A program made the translations under genes and the position numbers. From Alentia gelatinosa (taxonomy: Eukaryota > Annelida > Polychaeta > Phyllodocida > Polynoidae), in NCBI GenBank assembly GCA_950022655.1, contig OX465584.1, positions 6,829,694-6,893,693 on the forward strand: 64,000 bases of DNA. Reading direction: 5' to 3'. Shown here piece after piece: positions 33,038-43,690 of the stretch. The number at the start of each line of letters is the position of its first letter. Within the stretch, counting starts at the first letter, position 1. The notes under the pieces were generated by a model. The model saw nothing but the letters and a program-made list of their open reading frames with translations, was not told the DNA's origin and searched no databases.

Positions 33038-33135
33038 AAGAGCCTTACCCACTGCTGGGTGTCTGAGTCCAATTACACACCTTTACCACATTGAACTTCA
33101 CCTCTCAAAGTACCACTGTGCTACTGGGTGTCTGA

Positions 33136-33520
33136 ATCCATTTATTATCCATCGTATACAAAGCCCCCATTGAAAATGTATGGAAACTCATTAAACCACT
33201 ACCCATTGTATAAAACCTGTTAGATACCACAACTGTGGTATACAGCCTCAAAACCATGGTATATGGAAAAAATAGTCCCTTTTGCTATAGAGCAAAGAAA
33301 TAGTTCCTATTGTTATACCCGTTAATATGGCAATTACTGGGTTTAATTTATTCGAAAAGATCGATAATAAATGCAATAAACGATGATTTTGTGGACAGGC
33401 GGGTCTGTAAACCATTCGCGGTTGAACTCGTAATACACTAGCTAGCGCTCGTGTATTACTACGCGTCAACCTCTCGTGGTTTACGGCCGACTGTCCACAA
33501 AACCATCGATTATTGCCTAT
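33136..33520 (+). mobile_element. CPE, long B then A
   Basis: B, 33,136-33,370, starts TTATTATCCATC and ends GATAATAAA. A, 33,375-33,518, has arms CGATGATTTTGTGGACAGGC and complement, and tip CTAGCTAGCGCTCG with GTATTACTACGCGTC beside it. The inverted relative is 10,853-11,250. Confidence 0.78.
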
Positions 33521-33935
33521 TTATACACCTTTCACACACAATGAACTCTGTCTCAAAGATCCATAATAAAAGTGACCCTTACATTAACAACTTATGAGAG
33601 ATTTCTTCAGAGACGTATGATCAACAAACAGTATTGTTTCCTATTATTATTACATACCATACATAAAAAGGGAAGTCCCCCAGCCCCACCCACATAGAGA
33701 CAGACATAATACCAGACCTGTACATGTAGGCTATAGAAATAACTGTTTGTAAATAACGAATGTCTTTAGAAAGTAACCAGAGAACTGTATATTGAAACAC
33801 GGACTTGTATATCCAAGTCTGCGTTTGAAGGTAGATAGAATTTAGCAATAACAGGGTGGTTATTTATCATACCATATCAATAGACGTAAGGTCTTACTGC
33901 AGTGTTTTTAATGTAAGTGCTGGGCCGCCCCACTC
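33521..33935. other. Nothing recognised
   Basis: Unique AT-rich sequence. Confidence 0.35.
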
Positions 33936-33937
33936 TG

Positions 33938-34040
33938 TGCAGACACCCGATGTGTAGACACCCAATGTGCAGACACCCGATGTGCAGACACCCGATGTGC
34001 AGACACCCGAAGTGCAGACACCAGACGTGCAGACACCCCG
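33938..34040. repeat. 15-bp tandem repeat, about 7 units
   Basis: GTGCAGACACCCGAT with minor changes. Confidence 0.88.
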
Positions 34041-34106
34041 GGTAGAGGCAGCCAGAGAAAACATCAGTGACCGAGGTTAACACTGTTGACGAGATGCAGT
34101 AATATC

Positions 34107-34630
34107 TGATTCCTCATCACAGCACGGGCACGTTCGTAAAACCACACGGAGCGTGGTGTCTGATTCCTGGATGACAGCACGGGCACGTTCGTAAACCTGC
34201 ACGGAGCGTGGTGTCTGATTCCTGGATCACAGCACGGGCACGTTCGTAAACCTGCACGGTGAGTGGTGTCTGATTCCTGGATGACAGCACGGCACGTTCG
34301 TAAACCTGCACGGTGAGTGGTGTCTGATTCCTGGATCACAGCACGGGCACGTTCGTAAACCTGCCCGGTGAGTGGTGTCTGATTCCTGGATCACAGCACG
34401 GCACGTTCGTAAACCTGCACGGAGCGTGGTGTCTGATTCCTGGATCACAGCACGGCACGTTCGTAAACCTGCACGGAGCGTGGTGTCTGATTCCTGGATC
34501 ACAGCACGGCACGTTCGTAAACCTGCACGGTGAGTGGTGTCTGATTCCTGGATCACAGCACGGGCACGTTCGTAAACCTGCATGGTGAGTGGTGTCTGAT
34601 TCCTGGATCACAGCACGAGCACGTTCATGG
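34107..34630. repeat. 54-55-bp minisatellite, about 10 units
   Basis: TGATTCCTGGATCACAGCAC begins at 34,161, 34,216, 34,271 and 34,325, and so on. GGGCACG and GGCACG variants differ by one base, giving the alternating 54/55 length. Confidence 0.9.
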
Positions 34631-35024
34631 TGTGTGGTGTCTGGCCACTACAAGTGTCCCACATCTGAGGGGGAGAGGGCAATTGCTCCATGTTTTGTAG
34701 ATCGCAGAATAGCAACCTGAGGTCTAAATTGTTGCTCCAGATTCTTTTTGAATCGCATCATAACTATATCACAATCTATATTCAATTAGAAATCTAATGA
34801 CCCTTTCACCTATGTCACAGAAATATGGTGTTGTAAAAAGTAGCAGCACAACATGATAGAAACCATACTACACAAGACGATCCAATATTACTGGAGCAAA
34901 GCTTTTCCCACATTTCTAAGAGCAACAAACCCCGGTGCCGAGTTAACATTACCAGTATCTAGTGTAGCTTTACAGCAGACCGCAAAAAAACCTAAATAAC
35001 ATACCTGGCTTAAAGCCATCCAGA
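34631..35024. other. Nothing recognised
   Basis: Unique AT-rich sequence. Confidence 0.35.
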
Positions 35025-35036
35025 TCTCAGCTGAGA

Positions 35037-35368
35037 TTAGTTGGTTAGTTGGTTTGATTTAATGTCCAGTTAACCATTACAGGTTCTTACCAGACTTTCT
35101 CAAGGTTCTTTTACACCACAAGGGTGGTGATCAAATCTATGTGATGAATTCAGGTAGAAACCTCACCCCTACACAAATTTACCGAGGTGAGAGTTCTTTT
35201 GCTTCTAACACCACATAAATATGGTATAAGAAGGATTGGCCTTTGATATAGCAGTAAATCTACCACTGCTGGGGATGAAGGAGAAGAGTGGCTGCAGTGA
35301 GACTCGAACCCACAACCTTGGGTTACATGTTCCAGTGCCCTAACCACTGAGCTAACTCCCGATCCCAT
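35037..35368 (-). mobile_element. SINE, full length, 12-bp TSD
   Basis: TCTCAGCTGAGA at 35,025-35,036 and TCTCAGGTGAGA at 35,369-35,380 flank it. Tail TTGG-type, one 93-bp unit, tRNA head with ACTCGAACCC and CACTGAGCTAACTCC at the right. Confidence 0.88.
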
Positions 35369-35567
35369 TCTCAGGTGAGAGAATATGGTATGAGTCGATG
35401 GGCATGTTAACAGTATCTGACATAACCCTACCAAGGCGTTACATATCACTACACGAGTTCTACCTCTCCCGTCACTAACACCCAAAGACGCCCGTTCTAT
35501 TCGCCCACCACGCGTGCGGGTTAGCCCGGGACTTGCCCTGTGTTACCCGGGCGTACACGGGTCTTAC

Positions 35568-35707
35568 CTGTGCGGTGTACGAACACCCCCGCGGAGTGGA
35601 GTCGGTCGCCGGGAAGCGGCTCCACAAAGTGACAGCGCGGGGCGGACTTGACCTACTTTACGAGCTGCTCGCACCAGCGCCTGGTCCCGCACCACCTCAC
35701 TATCCAT
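35568..35707 (-). CDS. Candidate first coding exon, or CpG-rich patch
   Basis: On minus, an ATG at 35,707 in the context GGTATGG opens 46 codons plus two bases up to the strong donor CACAG/GTAAGAC at 35,567. The peptide starts MDSEVVRDQALVRAARKVGQ. The plus strand is also open (35,533-35,730) but has no good acceptor. CpG density suggests a promoter-proximal island either way. Confidence 0.25.
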
Positions 35708-35771
35708 ACCTCACCTCCACCAACGTGTAGACCCGTTGACTCCACACACCAGTCCCTCTACATTCCTTTAA

Positions 35772-35900
35772 AGGCATATCGGGCATTTCACGCAGGCGCC
35801 ACCTGGTGATTTTTAGACATTGTCAGTTATCAGTCAAAACTGGTTTCTTAGGTTTCATTCTAATTCTAAACGAGTGAATTTAATGTTTTGTCTAGTTTAT
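35772..35900 (+). repeat. Start of an R-type repeat
   Basis: AAAGGCATATCGGGC and CGCCACCTGGTGATTTT match 39,970-40,020. The same opening phrase is at 56,690. Confidence 0.5.
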
Positions 35901-35904
35901 CGGA

Positions 35905-36120
35905 TTTTAATATCAAGAGACGTCACGAGTTTGAGTCTGAGTTTATTTATGCCACGCATAAGCTCAAACTCAAACGAGTGGCGTCTAGATTTTATCCTAC
36001 CCCGTTTCCATATTTTTTCAGTATCAGAAAGTAGTGGCATAAACAACACTCTATGTCACACCCGTGACATAAACAAATCCCATGCTAAGCATATGGCGTT
36101 TTTTATTAGGGATAGGAAAA
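35905..36120 (-). mobile_element. CPE, A then B
   Basis: A has GTCACGAGTTTGAGTCTGAG and CTCAAACTCAAACGAGTGGC arms with GCCACGCATAAG at the tip. B runs from TTATCCTACCCCG to GGGATAGG, with ATGCTAAGCATATGGCG. Confidence 0.65.
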
Positions 36121-36229
36121 TAGGTATTATAGACTAATTTACATTTGCTTTCGTGGTCGTAAAGCGGTGGGATTAAGACGCAGTAACAGCAACGCCTCGT
36201 GAACCTACACTACGTAATTTACATTTGCT

Positions 36230-36560
36230 CAATTCACACAGGAAATGTACTGGAAATATGGTTTTTATTCAATTCTCTGGTTGTTAAAACTGAAATGAGT
36301 AGTACTATAGATCTACTATATTCTGTGAAAGTTGAGGAAACTGGCATGGATTCTTACTCTGTGAAAAACAACTTCTTAGAATTCTATATATTCTATTATA
36401 AAATTGTCATAATATTGAACTCTAAATCATAAACTAGCACGGTGACCCCACTTATTAAGTTGGATATGTGTACTAGAACACTTGGAGATCATCATGTTAA
36501 AATTTCAGGAAAATGACATGGGTTTTAATTTCATCCCAAATTGCCTGATATCCACCATCA
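36230..36560 (+). repeat. R-type dispersed repeat
   Basis: Shares CTGTGAAAGTTGAGGAAACT, AGCACGGTGACC and GACATGGGTTTTAATTT with copies at 12.0 and 40.8 kb. Confidence 0.6.
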
Positions 36561-36599
36561 CCTGCTTCGAAGAAAGCCTCCCCTAGAAAGTCTATGTCC

Positions 36600-36905
36600 T
36601 CATTTTATCATATACCCGTGGTAGTATATCCTACACATACGGCCCGCTCCTACCCATGTCGTATTTATACACCTAGGTGACGTACAGGGTATGTATGTGG
36701 CGTACGGGGCATGTACGGCGGCGAAATCCAAAAACTTGCCCAGAAACAAAGTTAAAAATTGGATATTTTAAGGTATATAATACTTGGTAAAATTGACGAT
36801 AAAATGAACCTCTGCCATCGGCATCGGTTCGTTTTATCGTCATTTGTACCGCGTATTTATCACGTACAGCCACAGTAACCCTGTTTCCGTATATTATCCG
36901 TTTTA
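36600..36905 (+). mobile_element. Second palindromic element type (C2), copy 1
   Basis: An inverted match of about 310 bp to 52,395-52,730. It contains TACGGCCCGCTCCTACCCAT, ATTGGATATTTTAAGGTATA and a palindrome at about 36,780-36,860 with arms GACGATAAAATGAAC / GTTCGTTTTATCGTC and tip CTGCCATCGGCA. Confidence 0.72.
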
Positions 36906-37150
36906 CTTTTCCCGCCGCTAGACAGCCTGTACGGAATCCCCATCATTACACGTTGTGTTTCTTTTCTAACCATCCACTTTTCGTTATATATATTTTTGTG
37001 TCTGTGTCAGTGATAAGTAGCTGGATGACAGGTGGAGATTGCCGTCTCCCACGTGTAGAATCTCGGCGAGATAGGAAACGACAGTTTCAATTAGCACGCG
37101 CACAGTAGACTTTAGGGGAAACTTAAAAAGCGACCTGCCTACTTCAATCT
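36906..37150. other. Leader of the 75-bp array
   Basis: TATATATA near 36,983 and a GC-richer stretch at 37,040-37,080 precede the array. It could be the promoter of the gene whose first exon seeded the array; this is inference. Confidence 0.2.
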
Positions 37151-39050
37151 GCCATCATGGAACGTGAGTGGTTGGTAGAACATACTGCACACTATGTGTA
37201 TATCACTGACACGTGACTTCAGTCTGCCATCATGGCCGGTGAGTGGTTGGTAGAGCATACTGCACACTATGCGTATATCACTGAGACGTGACTATAATCT
37301 GCCATCATGGCCGGTGAGTGGTTGGTAGAGCATACTGCACACTATGCGTATATCACTGAGACGTGACTTCAATCTGCCATCATGGACGGGGAGTGGTTGG
37401 TAGAACATACTGCACACTGTGCGTATATCACTGACACGTGACTATAATCTGCCATCATGGCCGGTGAGTGGTTGGTAGAGCATACTGCACACTATGTGTA
37501 TATCACTGACACGTGACTTCAGTCTGCCATCATGGCCGGGGAGTGGTTGGTAGAGCATACTGCACACTATGCGTATATCACTGAGACGTGACTTCAATCT
37601 GCCATCATGGACGGGGAGTGGTTGGTAGAACATACTGCACACTGTGCGTATATCACTGACACGTGACTATAATCTGCCATCATGGCCGGTGAGTGGTTGG
37701 TAGAGCATACTGCACACTATGTGTATATCACTGACACGTGACTTCAGTCTGACATCATGGCCGGGGAGTGGTTGGTAGAGCATACTGCACACTATGCGTG
37801 TATCACTGAGACGTGACTTCAATCTGCCATCATGGACGGGGAGTGGTTGGTAGAACATACTGCACACTGTGCGTATATCACTGACACGTGACTATAATCT
37901 GCCATCATGGCCGGTGAGTGGTTGGTAGAGCATACTGCACACTATGTGTATATCACTGACACGTGACTTCAGTCTGACATCATGGCCGGGGAGTGGTTGG
38001 TAGAGCATACTGAACACTATGCGTGTATCACTGAGACGTGACTTCAATCTGCCATCATGGACGGGGAGTGGTTGGTAGAACATACTGCACACTGTGCGTA
38101 TATCACTGACACGTGACTATAATCTGCCATCATGGCCGGTGAGTGGTTGGTAAGCATACTGCACACTATGTGTATATCACTGACACATGACTTCAGTCTG
38201 ACATCATGGCCGGGGAGTGGTTGGTAGAGCATACTGCACACTATGCGTGTATCACTGAGACGTGACTTCAATCTGCCATCATGGACGGGGAGTGGTTGGT
38301 AGAACATACTGCACACTATGTGTATATCACTGAGACATTCGTTTGTTTGTTTGTTTAATTAAATGTCCAATTTGTTCAATAAGACTTACTTTGGGTTTCA
38401 CTGACACGTGACTTCAATCTGCCATCATGGACGGGGAGTGGTTGGTAGAACATAATGCACACTGTGCGTATATCACTGAGACGTGACTTCAATCTGCCAT
38501 CATGGCGGGTGAGTGGTTGGTAGAGCAAACTGCACACTATGTGTGTATCACTGACACGTGACTATAATCTGCCATCATGGACGGTGAGTGGTTGGTAGAA
38601 CATACTGCACACTATGCGTATATCACTGACACGTGACTATAATCTGCCATCATGGACGGTGAGTGGTTGGTAGAACATACTGCACACTATGCGTATATCA
38701 CTGACACGTGACTATAATCTGCCATCATGGATGGTGAGTGGTTGGTAGAACATACTGCACACTATGCGTATATCACTGACACGTGACTATAATCTGCCAT
38801 CATGGACGGTGAGTGGTTGGTAGAGCATACTGCACACTGTGCGTATATCACTGACACGTGACTATAATCTGCCATCATGGCCGGTGAGAGGTCGGTAGAG
38901 CATACTGCACACTGTGCGTATATCACTGAGACGTGACTTCAATCTGCCATCATGGCCGGTGAGTGGTTGGTAGACCAAACTGCACACTATGTGTGTATCA
39001 CTCTGCCATCATGGACGGGGAGTGGTTGGTAGAACATACGGCATGCCATG
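37151..39050. repeat. 75-bp minisatellite with 225-bp higher-order repeat
   Basis: About 25 units start GCCATCATGG at 37,151, 37,226, 37,301, and so on. From about 37,440 to 38,335, three unit types alternate in fixed order, giving four 225-bp higher-order copies. One type reads ATGGCCGGTGAGTGG, an ATG followed by a donor-like GTGAGT. The other two have GGGGAG or GACGGGG, which removes it. The array is broken at 38,337-38,397 by a SINE fragment. Confidence 0.93.
38337..38397 (-). mobile_element. 5'-truncated SINE fragment with TSD in the array
   Basis: 61 bp of SINE tail flanked by TCACTGAGAC (38,327-38,336) and TCACTGACAC (38,398-38,407). Confidence 0.82.
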
Positions 39051-39059
39051 TGTTGTTAT

Positions 39060-39190
39060 CAGTAGGATACATTCACAACATTGACTGGTTTCAGATAAAA
39101 TCGGCAGTATGCTCTGAGGAGTTGATGTGCAGTAATATCTGAGTATGTGCTAGGATATTGCTTGAGAGTCAACTCTAATAACTCTCAATA
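39060..39190. repeat. Degenerate CPE module A
   Basis: GACTGGTTTCAGATAAAATC, GTATGCTCTGAGGAGTTGAT and GTGCAGTAATATCTGAG form the left arm. The right arm is decayed. Confidence 0.55.
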
Positions 39191-39194
39191 ATTT

Positions 39195-39612
39195 ATAAGC
39201 AGACCATATTGCAGCGGGGCATGGGTTGAGAAGGTTTAATAAGCAGACTGCGTTGCAGCAGGACATGGGTTGAGAAGTTTTAATAAGCAGACCGCGTTGC
39301 AGCAGGGCATGGGTTGAGAAGGTTTAATAAGCAGACCGTGTTGCAGCAGGGCATGGGTTGGGAAGGTTTAATAAGCAGACCGCGGTGCAGCGGGGCATGA
39401 GAAGGTTTAATAAACAGACCGTGTTGCAGTGGGGCATGGGTTGAGAAGGTTTAATAAACAGACCGCATTGCAGCAGGGCATGAGAAGGTTTAATAAGCAG
39501 ACCGTGTTGCACTGGGGCATGGGTTGAGAAGGTTTAATAAGTAGACCATATTGCAGCGGGGCATGGGTTGAGGAGACTTTTTGTAGCACAGCATGTTGCA
39601 GCAGGGCATGTA
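39195..39612. repeat. 44-bp minisatellite, about 9 units
   Basis: AGACCGCGTTGCAGCAGGGC, then ATGGGTTGAGAAGGTTTAAT. Some units lack about 5 bp. Confidence 0.9.
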
Positions 39613-39969
39613 TGGACGACTTATAGTCAATGTGATGGTGCAACGAGAGACGCTGGTTTCGCTGTTTTGTGTGTAACGGGTCTCGCTCAGCCGACACCTA
39701 GCGGCGGCCACGGGAACTGACCACAGAGCTTAATCCGGCGTGAACTGAAACCTCTTTGATGAGCACGCCCGGGACCAGCGTGACACGTGAGAGGCGCATG
39801 CGCAGATCGCACGTCGACCACGTGGTGGCGGCACGTTCCCGACAACCCCCGCGGCCGGGATCAATAGGAGTAGTTCTATGATTAATACCAGGGGTGTGTG
39901 GGTGAACACCACCCCACATCACTTCACACACCCAGCCGGGTTGACGCGGCTTTCTCCTGCTACAACTTA
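39613..39969. other. GC-rich patch, coding status unclear
   Basis: 39,700-39,960 is GC-rich with an open minus frame (39,698-39,976) that includes CDLRMRLSRVTLVPGVLIKE. I find no confident splice sites. It may be an exon or a CpG patch. Confidence 0.22.
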
Positions 39970-40033
39970 AAGGCATATCCTACAATACACGGTGACGCCA
40001 CCTGGCGATTTTCAAATGCTGGCCATTATCAAT

Positions 40034-40137
40034 CGGTTTGTTTTTTGTTTGGGTAGTTTAACGTCCAACTTGTTCAATTAGACTTACTTTGGGTTTGACC
40101 AAATCTATGAGATGAATGTAGGTAGAAATGCAGGCAG
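40034..40137 (-). mobile_element. Truncated SINE fragment with 8-bp TSD
   Basis: TTATCAAT at 40,026-40,033 and 40,138-40,145 flank about 100 bp of the second-tail SINE type. Confidence 0.8.
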
Positions 40138-40150
40138 TTATCAATTAAAA

Positions 40151-40641
40151 TTATTTTGCTTGTTTGTTTGTTTGGTTGTTTGTTTGGGTAGTTTAACGTC
40201 CAATTGGTTCAAATAGACTTACTCTGGGTTTGACTGAATCTATGAGATGAATGTAGGTAGAAACCTCACCCCTACACATTTACCGAGGTGAGAGTTCTTT
40301 ACCTCCCACACCACATAGACATGGTATGAGAAGGATTGGCCTTTGATATAGCAGTAAGTCTACCACTGCTGGGGATGAAGGAGAAAGTGGCTGTACACCA
40401 CACCACAAAGACATGGTATGAGAATTACTGGCTTTTCATATAGATAATTTCAGATAAGGAGAAAAGTGGCTGCAGTGGGACTCTAATCAACAAAGTCCAG
40501 TGCTCTTTACCACTGAGCTAACTCCCCACCCCTGTCGCTTTCGTTATGCTTGCGTGCAAGCGTATCCACCCTGCACCACGAGTAGGCAAGGTGACCAAAG
40601 GGTTAACAGATTGGTAATTGCTGCCCACCCCAGCAGACCAC
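40151..40641 (-). mobile_element. SINE with 5' extension, 491 bp, 11-bp TSD
   Basis: ATCAATTAAAA at 40,140-40,150 and 40,642-40,652 is a perfect duplication. From the right it has the 5' part (GGTGGGCAGCAATTACCAAT, GCTTGCACGCAAGCATAAC), tRNA-like head, body with a partial second 93-bp unit, tail and CAAA run. The left duplication overlaps that of the 40,034 fragment, so two insertions used almost the same site. Confidence 0.92.
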
Positions 40642-40779
40642 ATCAATTAAAACCAGTCTCTTGGACTTATTCAAATACCAAATGAGTGAAGTATAACATA
40701 TTATCGAGTCTGACCAGACCCAATAGGTAAATTAGGCCAATTTAGATTTGACTGATTTACATAGGAAATGTATTTGAAA

Positions 40780-41060
40780 ATAGAATAGAAAACAAGGATG
40801 GTGACCTATGATTTTTAAAACTTAAATGTTTAGTACTATACATTTCCTATTACCTGTGAAAGTAACATGGTTTTTACTATATGAAAGCTCACTTTTCAGA
40901 ATTCCTGTTTATATTCTATTATAATATTACCATGATATTTATTTCTAATTCAAAAACAAGCATGGTGACCCCCGATTTTTAAGTTAGATAGGAGTTCATC
41001 ATATTCAATTTTTAAGATATTGACATGGGTTTTAATTTTCAGGGAAAATTGTGCGATATA
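40780..41060 (+). repeat. R-type dispersed repeat
   Basis: Two AGG/GCATGGTGACC marks (about 40,797 and 40,963), plus GACATGGGTTTTAATTTTCA near the end. Confidence 0.6.
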
Positions 41061-41063
41061 CCT

Positions 41064-41303
41064 TTAACATCTCCCAGTTCCTACTGCATCTCCAGGCAGG
41101 CACTGGCCTTGATAAACATGGAATACTAAACCCTCACCAAAGAAGATGTCTTGCAGCGACTTGATGACAGATAAAAGGCTTTTAACCGCCCGCCGCTCAG
41201 GCTCGCCTTCCTCAATGCCGCACGTTTTTTTCTTTACACGAACTCCCCGACTGATCGAGGCAAAAGAACCTACTGGCGTCCTGCCAAAGTCCTCAGAAAA
41301 CAT
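41064..41303 (-). CDS. Candidate coding segment on minus, unidentified
   Basis: An open minus frame of 79 codons, continuing a little further upstream. It has a charged, ordered-looking composition: MFSEDFGRTPVGSFASISRG at the start, GIEEGEPERRAVKSLLSVIK in the middle, then SLQDIFFGEG. Inside it, TTCTTTTGCCTCGATCAG could be an acceptor and CTTTG/GTGAGGG a donor, which would limit an exon to about 41,120-41,243. The plus strand is also open here. No family recognised. Confidence 0.3.
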   Translation of the reverse strand: MFSEDFGRTPVGSFASISRGVRVKKKTCGIEEGEPERRAVKSLLSVIKSLQDIFFGEGLVFHVYQGQCLPGDAVGTGRC

Positions 41304-41389
41304 TTCGGCGCGGCGTCTTTTTACATTAAAATTGTCATTTATCTGTGTGTGTGTTTTTTACCCACCCACCCACCCCACTTTTCTTCCAG

Positions 41390-41491
41390 GTGGCTTTGTT
41401 CGGGCACGGCTCGCCAGGGGGTGTTGGGGTAGGCGTGAAACATCTGCGGAAGAGGATGGAATTGCGCATGCGTGATTCGTACCCATCTGAG
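41390..41491 (+). CDS. Candidate 102-bp exon, unidentified
   Basis: A pyrimidine-rich acceptor (CCACTTTTCTTCCAG, ends 41,389) and donor TCTGAG/GTATGAG at 41,492 enclose exactly 34 open codons in phase 0: VALFGHGSPGGVGVGVKHLR, then KRMELRMRDSYPSE. A glycine-rich start followed by a basic helix. The frame stops right after the donor (TGA), as expected if splicing is real. The opposite strand is open as well. Phase fits 31,692-31,819 before it and 46,037-46,163 after it. Confidence 0.36.
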
Positions 41492-42697
41492 GTATGAGAC
41501 GCCGGTGAGACGCTGGTGAGACGCCATAATGAGGGTGAGGACGCACGAGGCCTAATTGACTTGACGACGGGCTAGAAAATACATCTCCACCTCATATTAA
41601 GCCTATACAAGCCATCACAACGCTGAGAGAATACACCTACACCCCACACTACACCCCCCGACACGCCTAAACAACACAATAGGTATCTACTGCTCATCGA
41701 GCAGTAACTATCAGCATCACACTCACGCAGAATCTACGAGGTTTTAAATTACAACATGTTCTTCATGAATGATTAATTACATTGAGATTGCGATGAAAGT
41801 AATTATATAAAGTTGTATTTGTCAGACATTAACTAGCTTCAGGGCAGTCTCATGCTAACTCAGCAGCTTTTTCTGATGCTCATTAGGTGGGGTGGTTAGA
41901 AGGGCACATAGCTATCGTGCTATGGAGGCGGCCATCTTCTCCACCGACGCCAAACAAAGCATCAGCTGGTGGGACCAATTATCAATGGATTTTATCATAA
42001 ATATTTTTAGGGGGGCTTGTCATGGAGGAATTTTAGCCTCGTCTCAATATCATCTATAGATTATAACAATTGATGTCCCCAGGTGCGATCTTACAATTTC
42101 CTGGCGGGTGATGCCAGAACTAGCAATCACTCTGTGCCCTATACCTCATAGGACTTAGACTTAGAGTCGTAGCGCCCTCCCTCACTCTCCACTCACTCTC
42201 CAAACAGAGACGTTTATCCACTCACTCTCCAAGCAGAGACGTTTAACAAAACCCACCTCATCAATCCACAGAGCAAAACGGGCATTCCGACAGATCTCAA
42301 TTGGATTTAGAAACACAAACAATCAGGAGGGTAAGGAGTATGAGGAGGGGGTGTAGACTGTGGGTAGAGGTTATGGCGGGGAGATTGGACTGTTATCTTA
42401 TGATAGGGATGTAGTGAAGGTCGCCTTCCTCCAGTAAGTCTCCTCCGCGTTATCACCAGCCGCCACCCTCCACCCCCTCCCACTACACACAGCCCCCAAC
42501 GCAATTAATAACAATTCAAACTAATTAGTCCCTCTCCTTTCAAATTTTTAAACCTTTTGGAGCCACTGATTCTTCTATTTATTTTTTGGGTATTAATTCT
42601 TCTGATTCTATTCCACTTAATCAATAACATCCGCCGAGTGTGTGCGTGTGTGTGGGTATGAGAGCAGCGCTTGCTGAGTGTGTGTGTGAGGCAATGA
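41492..42697. other. No gene recognised
   Basis: GGTGAGAC occurs twice right after the exon (41,503-41,524). CACTCACTCTCCAA plus CAGAGACGTTTA is duplicated at about 42,187-42,245. 42,300-42,500 is rich in CCACCC/TCC. The rest is unique. Confidence 0.35.
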
Positions 42698-43345
42698 TTT
42701 GTTTCTTTGGGTAGTTTAACATCCAATTTGTTCAATTGGACTTACTTTGGATTTGACCGAATCTATGAGATGAGGTAGAAATCTCACCCCTACACATTTA
42801 CCGAGGTAAGAGTTCTTTTACTTCCCACACCACATAGACATGGTTTGAGAAAGATTGGCCTTTGATATAGCAGTAAATCTACCACTGCTGGGGGTGAAGG
42901 AGAAAAGTGGCGATACACCACACCACATAGACGTGGTATGAGAAAGATTGGGGTTTGATATAGCAGTAAATCTACCACTGCTGGGGGTGAAGGAGAAAAG
43001 TGGCTATACACCACACCACATAGACGTGGTATGAGAAAGATTGGGGTTTGATATAGCAGTAAATCTACCACTGCTGGGGGTGAAGGAGAAAAGTGGCTAT
43101 ACACCACACCACATAGACGTGGTATGAGAAAGATTGGGGTTTGATATAGCAGTAAATCTACCACTGCTGGGGGTGAAGGAGAAAAGTGGCTATACACCAC
43201 ACCACATAGACGTGGTATGAGAAAGATTGGGGTTTGATATAGCAGTAAATCTACCACTGCTGGGGGTGAAAGAGAAAACTGGCTGCAGTGGGACTTGAAG
43301 CCACAAAGTCTGAGAACCTTGGTCTTTACGACTGGTCGTTAGCTG
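42698..43345 (-). mobile_element. SINE with five internal 93-bp units
   Basis: ACCACTGCTG at 42,881, 42,974, 43,067, 43,160 and 43,253 are exactly 93 bp apart. Four units are nearly identical (ATGAGAAAGATTGGGGTTTG), so this is a recent local amplification inside one SINE. The tRNA head at the right is damaged. The 155-aa minus frame is a result of 93 being divisible by three. Confidence 0.9.
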
Positions 43346-43439
43346 GGCTTGGTCTTTGCTCATTAGATTCAGTAATGCTGAGTGTAACGTTTCTCCTGGA
43401 TCACATTTGACATAATGACGATATGAAAGGTACACGTTA

Positions 43440-43690
43440 GACTGGCTCCATTCCCTGCATCCTATGGTTTACCCCTCCACCTACCTCACCGGTCCTTCCT
43501 GGACCAGTCACACGGCAAAATACTTTATCTTAGTGTTGTATAATCATGAATGTCCATAATCAAAGACTTGAATATTGAGACGTGGCTATAACACCTCTAA
43601 TACAAGCCGATTCTACCTTGAATTTTTTTTATAATATTAATAACAATAACAACACCAATAATAATAATCAAAAACTTGAGCAAGTCTAGG
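43440..43690 (-). repeat. D-type dispersed repeat, inverted copy
   Basis: Has GACTGGCTCCA and CCTGCATCC at the left and CAAAAACTTGAGCAAGTCTA at the right, the reverse of the 22.2-kb copy. Confidence 0.65.

Noticed and set aside
37151..39050. CRISPR-like array
   Set aside because: Units are contiguous with no unique spacers, and the context is eukaryotic.
42790..43257. 155-aa leucine-rich frame on minus
   Set aside because: Produced by five 93-bp SINE units; 93 is divisible by three.
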